Source of the DNA: an uncultured Bacillota bacterium
Lineage (GTDB): Bacteria; Bacillota_I; Bacilli_A; RF39; UBA660
Direction of reading: 5' to 3'
Assembly (NCBI GenBank): GCA_947383065.1
Contig: CANDCB010000035.1
Coordinates: forward strand, 1-8,142
DNA: 8,142 nt
The position numbers and the translations under genes are program-made. Of the stretch, positions 1 to 6,854 are shown in pieces; position 1 is the stretch's first letter, and each line of letters opens with the position of its first letter. The notes below the pieces were generated by a model. That model saw only the letters and a list, made by a program, of their open reading frames with translations. It made no database searches and was not told the origin of the DNA.

Positions 1-46
1 CCCACAACACGTCACACTCTTTCCCTACACGACGCTCTTCCGATCT
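1..46. other. Illumina adapter contamination, left contig end
   Basis: Bases 14-46 match the 33-nt TruSeq read-1 adapter, ending in CTCTTCCGATCT. Bases 6-13 (AACACGTC) sit where an 8-nt i5 index would be. Bases 3-5 (CAC) match the end of the P5 flow-cell sequence, and bases 1-2 are CC, as expected from poly-G miscalls read on the other strand. The same string recurs inverted at 8096-8142. This is library DNA, not genome, and genuine sequence starts at about base 47. The adapter identity is from known adapter sequence; the index reading is inference. Confidence 0.98.
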
Positions 47-221
47 CTCCCCCTTCTAATTGCAACTCAAATTTTTTATCTTCAGAGTCAATTATCTTTT
101 TAAAAGTATTAAAATCCATAAATGTTTTTTTACTTGAATCTGACCACATACAACAAAATTCACAATTTGCATTACAATTATTAGTTATATTTATATATTG
201 TCTTATTTTTTTAACTTCCAT
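47..221 (-). CDS. Radical SAM domain protein, N-terminal fragment cut by the contig end
   Basis: Only about 58 residues are genuine. They carry the radical SAM cluster-binding motif C16-x3-C20-x2-C23 (CNANCEFC), which ligates a [4Fe-4S] cluster used to cleave S-adenosylmethionine. The last genuine residues form the start of the family's second motif, GGE (57-59), which contacts SAM. Beyond it the open frame reads into adapter and gives the artefact tail IGRASCRERV before a TGA made by the adapter/index, so that tail must be discarded. The start ATG at 219-221 is well supported by AAAGGAG, 7 bases upstream. The gene begins 11 bases inside the 3' end of nadD, so it is probably translationally coupled and the last visible member of the NAD operon. 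The substrate cannot be inferred because the catalytic barrel and any C-terminal domain are missing. Confidence 0.85.
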
Positions 222-801
222 AAATCTTATTCTCCTTTATATATTGAATAACTTTTAAATCTAGTAATTTATCTAAATTAGTATAATGCTCATTTTTAAT
301 ATGCTCCCTTATCATTGTTGAAGAAATACTACTAAGATTAACTGAAGCAACTATTATATTCTTTTTATACTCTTTATATTTATCAAGTAAATAAGCAATA
401 TCATTTCCTTCTCTTAAAATAACCAATATTTTAAAATTAGCTAATATTTCACTACCGTTTTTCCATTTATCAATATAGCTAAAATTATCTGCTCCACATA
501 TAAAATAGATTTCATCTTCAGGATATTTATCCTTAAAATAAGCTAATGTTTCACAAGAATAAACTACATAGTCTTTTAATTCAAAATCACTGACCATCAT
601 ATCATCTTCATTTTCAATCATTAATCTAACCATTTCTAAGCGTGCTTTATCTAATACCAAATTATCTTTATATTTATACTGACTTCCTGTAGGAACAAAA
701 ATCACTTTATCAACATAATGTTTATCAATCAAATTACGAGCAATATCAAAATGCATCTTATGTGGTGGATTAAAACTCCCACCAAAAATTCCTATTTTCA
801 T
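211..801 (-). CDS. nadD: Nicotinate-nucleotide adenylyltransferase (NaMN adenylyltransferase)
   Basis: NadD transfers AMP from ATP to nicotinate mononucleotide, giving nicotinic acid adenine dinucleotide, the penultimate step to NAD in the cytosol. The 196-residue length is normal for the family. The nucleotidyltransferase signature GGSFNPPHKMH lies at residues 7-17 (H14 and H17 of the HxxH ATP site). GADN (103-106) followed by a DKW segment matches the pyridine-nucleotide pocket, and ISSTMIR (159-165) is the second ATP-binding motif. The ATG overlaps the prs stop as ATGA (798-801), and AAGGAAG upstream lies within prs, which points to coupled translation. The 3' end overlaps the radical SAM start by 11 bases. 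It is not followed by the yqeK and rsfS genes common after nadD in many Bacillota. No key residue appears to be missing. Confidence 0.96.
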   Translation of the reverse strand: MKIGIFGGSFNPPHKMHFDIARNLIDKHYVDKVIFVPTGSQYKYKDNLVLDKARLEMVRLMIENEDDMMVSDFELKDYVVYSCETLAYFKDKYPEDEIYFICGADNFSYIDKWKNGSEILANFKILVILREGNDIAYLLDKYKEYKKNIIVASVNLSSISSTMIREHIKNEHYTNLDKLLDLKVIQYIKENKIYGS

Positions 802-1874
802 TTATTCATCTTCCTTTTTATTTTATCGATTATTTTTTTCTTCCCATTCCAAAGTGGTTCAATATCTTTATTTTTATTAAAAGTATTTATTATTAAAGCT
901 ATATATGAAGACATATTAACATCAACATACCAACTATTATCTTTAATCTCTTTTGGAACATATGATAAATTAGTTGAATATAGTTTATCAAAAACTCCCT
1001 TTTCATATGCTTGACTAAATTTTTCTGTCCCTTCTGTAAACAAAGCAAATGTTGCTATTAAATAAATTTTTCTAGCTCCTCTATCACGTAAATTAGCTGC
1101 AACATCCAAAATAGAACCCCCACTAGCAATCATATCATCAACAATTATTACATCTTTACCTTTTGGCGAAGCTCCCATATATAAATGTTCAACAATCGGA
1201 TTTTTTCCATTTACAACTTTACTTAAATCCCGCCTTTTATAAAAAACGCCAACATCAGAACCCAACATTTCAGCATAATAACGCGCTCTTTCCATAGCTC
1301 CCATATCTGGACTAATCACTAACATATCACTAATGTCCTCATTCTCTATAAGTTCCTCTAAAATACGATGAGTTGGATAAAAATTTTCAAAAGGTAAACG
1401 AGGTATTGCATTACATATACTAGGGTCATGAGCATCAAAAGTAATAATATTATCAACACCAATTCTTTCTAATTCTTGCAATGCTATAGCACAATCTAGC
1501 GACTCATTTCCCCTTCTTTTATGCTGTCTTGACTCATACAATAAAGGCATAATTACATTAATCCTTGAAGCATGTCCAGAAGTCGCTGCAATTACTCTTT
1601 TTATATCTTCAAAATGCTCATCAGGTGACATATAATGTGTATTACCATGCATCTTATAACTAAGTCCATAATTACCAACATCACTTAATATATATAAATC
1701 ATCACCATTAACAGATTCCTCTATTTTTACTTTGCCTTCTCCATTACTAAACCTGTCATTAACTGTTTTTATAATATAATCTTTTTTAGATTTATTTAAT
1801 TTTTTTAAGTTATCATTAATCTCTTGCCCAACTTCTTTTATATTATCCAAAACTACTAATTTCAATTTACCCAT
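798..1874 (-). CDS. prs: Ribose-phosphate pyrophosphokinase (PRPP synthetase), divergent form
   Basis: Prs makes PRPP from ribose 5-phosphate and ATP; PncB, encoded in the neighbouring unit, consumes PRPP. The 358 residues exceed the roughly 315 of typical bacterial Prs. Recognisable parts are FSNGE (42-46), the segment around MPLLYESRQHKR (109-120), the FDAHD metal/ATP region (146-150), the KRR flexible-loop motif (213-215) and the PRPP loop VDDMIASGGS (245-254). The usual PRPP loop reads VDDMIDTAGT, so this copy is divergent, and it carries an insert around 60-90 and a basic C-terminal tail. The start is certain: TAAGGAGGT lies 7 bases before the ATG, and its TAA is the stop codon of the upstream gene. 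The stop TGA overlaps the nadD ATG. Purine-type phosphoribosyltransferases share the PRPP loop but lack FSNGE and the HKR segment. Confidence 0.93.
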   Translation of the reverse strand: MGKLKLVVLDNIKEVGQEINDNLKKLNKSKKDYIIKTVNDRFSNGEGKVKIEESVNGDDLYILSDVGNYGLSYKMHGNTHYMSPDEHFEDIKRVIAATSGHASRINVIMPLLYESRQHKRRGNESLDCAIALQELERIGVDNIITFDAHDPSICNAIPRLPFENFYPTHRILEELIENEDISDMLVISPDMGAMERARYYAEMLGSDVGVFYKRRDLSKVVNGKNPIVEHLYMGASPKGKDVIIVDDMIASGGSILDVAANLRDRGARKIYLIATFALFTEGTEKFSQAYEKGVFDKLYSTNLSYVPKEIKDNSWYVDVNMSSYIALIINTFNKNKDIEPLWNGKKKIIDKIKRKMNK

Positions 1875-1887
1875 TACAATTACCTCC

Positions 1888-2283
1888 TTATATGGTTTTC
1901 TTCTTTCCTTTTTCTACAGTTTTACCTAATTCAACTTTAATACCATTAAATATTGCATCTAATGACTCATCAACACCATATCCTGTACTTGTTAAACTAT
2001 CTTGTAAACTCATATCTTTAAGTTGAAATCCATAAAGTCCAAACAATGCTGCCAGATTGTTTCTTAATTCTTCTTCAGTCAAATCAATACTTACTGTTTT
2101 TTTAATTCCCGCAATCTCCATTTCTTCTGTTATTGATACTGTTGTCATAACACCTTGTTGTTCATAGATTCCAATTAATGCTTTCTGTGTCTTAATATCT
2201 GCCTTAACAGTTCTTCCCTCTAATCTTTTATAATATTCCTCAATTAACTTTATACTTTCTTTCTTATTAAAAATTGTTGTCAT
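1888..2283 (-). CDS. Uncharacterised 131-residue cytosolic protein, first gene of the prs-nadD unit
   Basis: I do not recognise a family. The protein is soluble and charged, with no signal peptide, membrane segment or cysteine. Predicted by eye: an N-terminal helix (about 6-24), a beta-rich middle (about 25-67) holding two similar strand pairs (VMTTVSIT and IKKTVSIDLT), a helix TEEELRNNLAALFGLYG (69-85), and a lysine-rich C-terminus. I chose the ATG at 2281-2283 because GAAAGGTG lies just upstream. An in-frame ATG at 2320-2322 would add 13 residues but has no ribosome binding site and sits in the leader. The gene directly follows the regulated promoter P2, and its TAA stop forms part of the prs ribosome binding site, so its output is tied to NAD/PRPP genes. 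A role in that pathway is inference from position only. Confidence 0.8.
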   Translation of the reverse strand: MTTIFNKKESIKLIEEYYKRLEGRTVKADIKTQKALIGIYEQQGVMTTVSITEEMEIAGIKKTVSIDLTEEELRNNLAALFGLYGFQLKDMSLQDSLTSTGYGVDESLDAIFNGIKVELGKTVEKGKKKTI

Positions 2284-2307
2284 AATTTCGCACCTTTCTT
2301 TATAACA

Positions 2308-2331
2308 TTTTGTTAAAAACATCTAACAAAA
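2308..2331. promoter_or_regulatory. Inverted repeat TTTTGTTA-N8-TAACAAAA in the P2 leader
   Basis: Two perfect 8-base arms (2308-2315 and 2324-2331) flank an 8-base centre in the 5' untranslated region of the prs-nadD unit. The arms carry the TTGTTA half-site also seen around both promoters, so this may be a further operator. In RNA it would form only a weak A-U hairpin. No function is proven. Confidence 0.4.
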
Positions 2332-2347
2332 AATAAATTTCTTCTTT

Positions 2348-2370
2348 GTTAATAACATTATATTAATAAC
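2348..2370. promoter_or_regulatory. Candidate operator over the P2 -10 box
   Basis: On the minus strand the site reads GTTATTAA, then TATAATG, then TTATTAAC: an imperfect inverted repeat of GTTANTAA with a 7-base centre that contains the -10 hexamer. The same site with one changed base lies at 7568-7590. A repressor bound here would block RNA polymerase. Candidate families are NAD-pathway or redox regulators (NiaR, NrtR, Rex), but the spacing does not match the Clostridia-type Rex site as I recall it (TTGTTAA-N4-TTAACAA). Confidence 0.55.
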
Positions 2371-2409
2371 TAATCAATTTGTCAACTACTTTTTAACAAA
2401 AAATTAAAA
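2357..2409 (-). promoter_or_regulatory. Promoter P2 of the orf131-prs-nadD-radical SAM unit
   Basis: The minus strand has a perfect -35 TTGACA (2380-2385) and -10 TATAAT (2357-2362) with the optimal 17-base spacer. An A/T-rich UP-like tract (2391-2409) lies upstream. Transcription should start near 2350, giving a leader of about 67 bases before the ATG at 2283. The block 2348-2409 matches 7568-7629 at 56 of 62 positions, including TTGTCAA-N7-TTAACAA (2379-2399, plus strand) spanning the -35. Both boxes match the sigma-A consensus, so regulation is probably by repression (inference). Confidence 0.88.
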
Positions 2410-2752
2410 TCAATTACAATTATTTCATAAATTCTTAAATTTTTTGTCATATTTCTATTATTTAACAAAGATATAATATATATGATAACCTTATTATATT
2501 AACTGAGATTTATTAATATATATTTATTATAATAATCCTATTATATTAGATTAAATTTATTACCATATTTATTATGATATCCTTATTACTTAATTAAAAT
2601 CAATTAAGACACTTATTGTGATAAACATATTTAATTAAGATAAAACTATATTCACCTTAATACATTATCTTACTTAATTAAAATTATTTTATAATATTAT
2701 TTTACTATAAAAAAATTAACGAAAAAAATTCTTTGTAAATTTCATTATAAAT
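2410..2752. other. Very AT-rich intergenic region between the two NAD units
   Basis: No plausible gene is seen on either strand. The stretch lies between the nadE terminator and the UP-like tract of promoter P2. Its only visible structure is the degenerate tandem repeat annotated separately. Confidence 0.7.
2484..2703. repeat. Degenerate AT-rich tandem repeat, about 42-47 bp period, about five copies
   Basis: Approximate units are 2484-2530, 2531-2575, 2576-2619, 2620-2661 and 2662-2703. Each begins near GATAAC/AATAAT-like bases, followed by a TTATTA..TTAATTAAAAT-like core. The 15-mer TTACTTAATTAAAAT occurs exactly at 2586-2600 and 2670-2684, two periods apart, and TTAATTAAGAT at 2631-2641 is the intermediate copy. 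Low sequence complexity inflates such matches, so chance is possible. The period and lack of conserved repeats exclude a CRISPR array. Confidence 0.45.
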
Positions 2753-2784
2753 CAAAAAAACTAAGATCAATTTTTAATCTTAGT
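2753..2784 (-). terminator. Rho-independent terminator after nadE
   Basis: On the minus strand an 8-bp stem (ACTAAGAT at 2777-2784 pairing with ATCTTAGT at 2760-2767) with a 9-base loop is followed by seven T residues (2754-2760). It begins 7 bases after the nadE stop and ends the pncA-pncB-Nudix-nadE transcript, so the downstream genes rely on promoter P2. Confidence 0.9.
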
Positions 2785-2791
2785 CTATTCT

Positions 2792-4708
2792 TTAAATTAA
2801 CCAATTACTACTATCGGCATCGCTTGGCATTCTTAAATCTCCACGAGGTGAAACACTAATAGTACCAACCTTAGGGCCATCAGGTAAACAACTACGTTTA
2901 AATTGTTGATTAAAGAATCTCTTAATAAAGAAATTTAACCATTTTTCTATTATTTCTTCTGTATACATACCTTCAAATGTTTTATTAGCTATAAACTTAA
3001 TCTTTTCAGGACTAGCCCCATATCTCATAAAATGATATAAGAAAAAATCATGTAATACATATGGTCCAACCACACTTTCGGTTTGCTGTTTAATATTACC
3101 ATCTTTATCTGGTGGCAATAATTCAGGACTAATTGGCGTATCTAAAATATCTAAAATAGTTTTTTGACATTCAATATTTTCTTCAGCATCAGCAAAATAT
3201 CTAACCAAATATCTAACTAAAGTTTTAGGAATTGATGTATTAACAGCATACATAGACATATGATCACCATTATAAGTACACCATCCTAATGCTAATTCCG
3301 ATAAATCTCCTGTTCCAATTACTAAGCCGCCTTCTTTATTAGCAATATCCATTAAAATTTGTGTTCTTTCCCTCGCTTGTGTATTTTCATAAGTTACACT
3401 TCGGTCTTCCAAATCTAAACCAATATCTTTAAAATGTTGTAATGAAGCTTCTTTAATACTAACTTCTCTTACTGTTACACCATAATTTTTCATTAATGTT
3501 AAAGCATTGTTATAAGTTCTTCCAGTTGTTCCAAACCCAGGCATTGTAACTCCAATTAAATTATCAAAACTAATACCTAATCTTCTGTACGCTTCAATTA
3601 CTACTAAAAATGCTAGAGTCGAATCAAGTCCACCACTAATTCCAACAACACACTTTTTTAATCCTGTATGTTTAATACGCTTAGCTAAACCACAAGCTTG
3701 AATACTAATAATTTCTGAACATCTTAAAGCTCTTTTATCTTCATTACTAGGTACAAAAGGATACATATCATAATTTCTAAGTAAAGTCTCATTTTTATCT
3801 TCTAATAAAATATTAACTACTCTATATGTACTAGCCGCTCCAATTCCCATAAAACTTATATCTTTTATTCTATTATTCATAAGTCTTTGAATATCAACAT
3901 CACACATAATATGATTAGTCTTAAAATTAAATCTTTCATTTTCTACTAATGTAGAACCATTTTCACTAATCATTGCATATCCAGAAAACACTAAATCAGT
4001 AGATGATTCATTAACTCCAGACGAACTATAAATATATGCACATACATTCTTAGCCGCCTGCATATTAATTAAATTCTTACGATAACTATATTTTCCAATA
4101 ACTTCATTACTAGCTGATAAATTAAAAATCATTGTTGCCCCATTTAATGCCGCCTCTACACTTGGTGCCTTAGGACTCCATAAATCTTCACAAACTTCTA
4201 TTCCAAAAGTAAATTTAGAATCATTAAAATCTCTAAATATTAAATCTATTCCTATCGGAACTTCTTCCCCAAATAAATTTATAACTTTACTCGTTAAAGT
4301 ATTACTTGTACTAAACCATCTTTTCTCATAAAATTCCCCATAATTTGGAATATATGTCTTTGGTACAATACCTAATATCTTTCCTTTATTAATTACTACA
4401 GCACAATTAAATAATTGATTATCACATACTATTGGAGCCCCTATTATTGAAATAATATCTAAACTTTTTGTTTCATCCATAACCTTTTTTATTGCTTCTT
4501 TAGCATTGTTAATTAAAATATCTTGACTAAATAAATCAGCACAAGTATAACCTGTCAAACAAAGCTCTGGAAAAGTTACAATTTGTACCCCTTCTTTACT
4601 TAAAGCCTTAATTTCTTTAATTACTTCTTTTGTATTAAAATCCACATTTGCTACTTTAATTTCAGGTACAGAAGCCGCCACTCTAACATATCCATACTTT
4701 TTATTCAT
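2792..4708 (-). CDS. nadE: Glutamine-dependent NAD(+) synthetase
   Basis: NadE performs the last step: NaAD + glutamine + ATP to NAD, glutamate, AMP and PPi. The 638 residues hold two fused domains. The N-terminal nitrilase-type glutaminase (about 5-300) has the Glu-Lys-Cys triad visible as E48 (FPELCLTGY), K117 (VPKTYIPNYGEFYEKRWF) and C173 (GIEVCEDLW). The C-terminal synthetase (about 325-638) has the ATP pyrophosphatase loop SGGLDST (358-364), GTGDLSELALGW (465-476) and the conserved tail RSCLPDGPKVGTISVSPRGD (605-624). Length and motifs are those of the long, glutamine-using form, so no separate amidotransferase is needed. The ATG overlaps the Nudix stop by one base (TAATG, 4706-4710), with AGAGGA 7 bases upstream. 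A terminator follows directly. Nothing is missing. Confidence 0.97.
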   Translation of the reverse strand: MNKKYGYVRVAASVPEIKVANVDFNTKEVIKEIKALSKEGVQIVTFPELCLTGYTCADLFSQDILINNAKEAIKKVMDETKSLDIISIIGAPIVCDNQLFNCAVVINKGKILGIVPKTYIPNYGEFYEKRWFSTSNTLTSKVINLFGEEVPIGIDLIFRDFNDSKFTFGIEVCEDLWSPKAPSVEAALNGATMIFNLSASNEVIGKYSYRKNLINMQAAKNVCAYIYSSSGVNESSTDLVFSGYAMISENGSTLVENERFNFKTNHIMCDVDIQRLMNNRIKDISFMGIGAASTYRVVNILLEDKNETLLRNYDMYPFVPSNEDKRALRCSEIISIQACGLAKRIKHTGLKKCVVGISGGLDSTLAFLVVIEAYRRLGISFDNLIGVTMPGFGTTGRTYNNALTLMKNYGVTVREVSIKEASLQHFKDIGLDLEDRSVTYENTQARERTQILMDIANKEGGLVIGTGDLSELALGWCTYNGDHMSMYAVNTSIPKTLVRYLVRYFADAEENIECQKTILDILDTPISPELLPPDKDGNIKQQTESVVGPYVLHDFFLYHFMRYGASPEKIKFIANKTFEGMYTEEIIEKWLNFFIKRFFNQQFKRSCLPDGPKVGTISVSPRGDLRMPSDADSSNWLI

Positions 4709-5358
4709 TATAATAATCCTCTTTTCTTTAATACATATTCCATAAATCCTATTTTACTATTAGCATCCCTAATTGACAAATCATTTATTAATTCACTATC
4801 AATATCCTGGCCCATTTTCCTATCTTTTGGACTTTTTAGCATATTTAATATATCGTGATATGACATCTCTACAAATTCAAGTTTTTCATCAGCATCTAAC
4901 TTTTTATCCTGAACTTTTTTAACTCCTTCAGCAATATAAGTTCTAATAATCGCTTTACTACAACCTTGATCTTGATAATGCCACTCTAACTCATAAATAT
5001 TTGAAGCCACATAGCCTGTTTCCTCAAGTAATTCCCTTTTTGCAGCATCTAAGGGACTTTCTCCCTTATCTACCATACCTGCGGGGAACTCAACAACAAC
5101 CGTTTCTGAAGTATTAGGTCTTGATTCTACAACCATTACAAAATTTCCATCTTTTGTAATCGGAATAATAACTACTGCATCTCCATTTCGCTTATTCTTA
5201 AGTATTTGCTCACATAGCCTTGTACTTCCGTCATTTAATGTAACTTTATACACTTTTTTCCCAATATATCCTTCTTGATATGAAGAAATTAATTGTACAC
5301 CTTTAACCCGTAAGTTTTTTAATGCCGCAATAAGTTTTTTTCTATTAAAAATATCCAT
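4708..5358 (-). CDS. Nudix hydrolase, probable ADP-ribose pyrophosphatase
   Basis: The 216-residue protein has an intact Nudix box at 94-116: G94, E100, then RELLEET (108-114) with R108, E109, E112 and E113 in place to bind catalytic metal. The N-terminal part (about 33-80) with KVYKVTLNDG, then VVIIPI, then VVESRP, and the FPAG just before the box are typical of the ADP-ribose pyrophosphatase (NudF-like) branch, which splits ADP-ribose into AMP and ribose 5-phosphate. Substrate assignment is inference from the family and the NAD context. NrtR regulators also have a Nudix-like domain, but they carry a C-terminal winged helix and usually a degraded box; here the box is intact and the C-terminal 60 residues show no clear DNA-binding motif. 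It starts 21 bases after pncB (GGAG 8 bases before the ATG) and overlaps nadE by one base. Confidence 0.88.
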   Translation of the reverse strand: MDIFNRKKLIAALKNLRVKGVQLISSYQEGYIGKKVYKVTLNDGSTRLCEQILKNKRNGDAVVIIPITKDGNFVMVVESRPNTSETVVVEFPAGMVDKGESPLDAAKRELLEETGYVASNIYELEWHYQDQGCSKAIIRTYIAEGVKKVQDKKLDADEKLEFVEMSYHDILNMLKSPKDRKMGQDIDSELINDLSIRDANSKIGFMEYVLKKRGLL

Positions 5359-5379
5359 TATATATTCTCCATATCCATA

Positions 5380-6852
5380 TTATACTGTTTTATCTAACTT
5401 TTTATCAATATCATATTCTACTTTTGTAGCTTTAGCTTGCCTAATTAATTCCTTCTTTAATTCTAATAATTTTCTAGTCAAATCAACATAATATCCATGT
5501 GGATTATGAGATCTCTTAACTTCAGGATATAAAGTTGTCATCTCTTTTTTACAATATGCTTGTTTTTCCATTACTGTTGGATCATCATATACTAACTCTC
5601 CATCCACAAATATTGGTTGTTGTAATTCTCTTACTTGATAATTTTTAATTGTTAAAGTATTACTTTCATTAGAAGGATCAATTAACGTAAACTTTCCTTT
5701 TGGAATATTTTCTTCATGTAACGCAATAACATCTCCTAAAGCATAACCTGTAGTTTTATCATAAAAACGATATACTTTCTTAAATCCTGGCGTAATAGCT
5801 TTTAAAGCATCATTACTTACCTTTATTCTTGAAACAAATTCTCCATTTTGTAAAATAGCAACATTTTTATATACACAACCAACTCTTGCTTTATCAGGTA
5901 ACACTATATTATCACCAAGACCAATTGAATCAATTACAGCTCCTTGTTCTTTTAATGACTTAATCGTATCTTCATTTAAACCATTTGATAAACATATCTT
6001 AGTATCCAAAAGACCTGCACTAACTAATAACTTTTTAGCTTCTTTAGATAAATAAGCTAAATCTCCTGAATCAATTCTTATTCCTTTTAATTTATAACCA
6101 TTAGGGATTAAAAACTCTTTAGCAACTTTAATTGCATTAGGAACACCGCTTTTTAAAACATCATATGTATCTACTAATAAAACACAATTATTAGGATAAG
6201 CTTTTGCATAATTTAGAAAAGCTTCATATTCAGAATCAGCTTCTGTTACCAAACTATGTGCCATTGTTCCAAGCACAGGAAATCCATATTCTTGTCCAGC
6301 TAAAACATTTGAAGTTCCAACACATCCAGCTATCATTGCACATTTACTAGCCTCAACTGCTGCATCAGGTCCTAAAGCACGACGGGCACCAAATTCCATA
6401 ATTCCAATATCACCAGCTGCTTCAACTACTCTTTTTGCTGCAGTTGTATGAATTATCCCTGCATTTAAATAACTTAATAAAATTGTTTCAATAATTTGAG
6501 CTTCTATAATCGGCGCCTTAACAGTTACAAGTGGTTCATTAGCAAATACTGGAGTTCCATCTGGTATTGCATATAAAGAACCAGTAAATTTAAAGTTACG
6601 TAGATAATCTAAAAATTCTTCTGTAAACTGTCCTGTCGTTCTTAAATAATTAATATCATCTTCATTAAAATGCGCATTTTTTATTAAATTAATAATTCTA
6701 TCTAATCCTCCCATAACGGCATAGCCACCATCTAAAGGATTTTTTCTAAAAAAAGCATCAAATACCGCAACTTCATCCTTCTTACCAGCATTAAAATATG
6801 CTTGACTCATTGTTAATTCATAAAAATCTGTCATCATTGTTAAATTTCTCAT
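5380..6852 (-). CDS. pncB: Nicotinate phosphoribosyltransferase
   Basis: PncB joins nicotinate and PRPP to form nicotinate mononucleotide, with ATP hydrolysis driving the reaction through a phosphohistidine; it is the committed step of Preiss-Handler salvage. The 490-residue length is usual for the Bacillota-type enzyme. Visible motifs are the N-terminal TDFYELTMSQAYF (8-20), FGARR (154-158), GTMAHS (195-200) with H199 the likely phosphorylated histidine, RIDSGDL (259-265) and the glycine-rich phosphate site around SIGLGDN (309-315). A cysteine/histidine-containing C-terminal segment (about 428-455) is typical of this branch. The ATG lies 2 bases after the pncA stop, with AAAGAGGT inside the end of pncA, so the two are probably coupled. 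Nicotinamide phosphoribosyltransferase (NAMPT) is related, but PncA next door favours nicotinate as substrate. Confidence 0.96.
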   Translation of the reverse strand: MRNLTMMTDFYELTMSQAYFNAGKKDEVAVFDAFFRKNPLDGGYAVMGGLDRIINLIKNAHFNEDDINYLRTTGQFTEEFLDYLRNFKFTGSLYAIPDGTPVFANEPLVTVKAPIIEAQIIETILLSYLNAGIIHTTAAKRVVEAAGDIGIMEFGARRALGPDAAVEASKCAMIAGCVGTSNVLAGQEYGFPVLGTMAHSLVTEADSEYEAFLNYAKAYPNNCVLLVDTYDVLKSGVPNAIKVAKEFLIPNGYKLKGIRIDSGDLAYLSKEAKKLLVSAGLLDTKICLSNGLNEDTIKSLKEQGAVIDSIGLGDNIVLPDKARVGCVYKNVAILQNGEFVSRIKVSNDALKAITPGFKKVYRFYDKTTGYALGDVIALHEENIPKGKFTLIDPSNESNTLTIKNYQVRELQQPIFVDGELVYDDPTVMEKQAYCKKEMTTLYPEVKRSHNPHGYYVDLTRKLLELKKELIRQAKATKVEYDIDKKLDKTV

Positions 6853-6854
6853 CT

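Noticed and set aside
798..801. Mycoplasma-type code with TGA as tryptophan
   Set aside because: TGA ends prs at the nadD overlap, and all tryptophans in the full-length proteins are TGG, with no internal TGA.
718..1014. Plus-strand open frame of 98 codons
   Set aside because: It lies opposite prs and nadD, both of which have clear family motifs; it has a biased hydrophobic composition and no ribosome binding site. It is a shadow frame.
2284..2322. Longer start for the 131-residue protein (13 extra residues)
   Set aside because: The upstream ATG has no ribosome binding site and falls in the leader on an inverted repeat, while the ATG at 2283 has GAAAGGTG at proper spacing.
2379..2399. Exact Rex operator
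   Set aside because: The half-sites TTGTCAA and TTAACAA are separated by 7 bases; the Clostridia-type Rex site as I recall it has 4. Only a resemblance of half-sites can be claimed.
2484..2703. CRISPR array
   Set aside because: The period is too short, units are degenerate throughout with no constant repeat and variable spacer, and no cas gene is present.
4708..5358. NrtR-type Nudix regulator
   Set aside because: The catalytic Nudix box is intact and no C-terminal winged helix is evident, so an enzyme is the better call.
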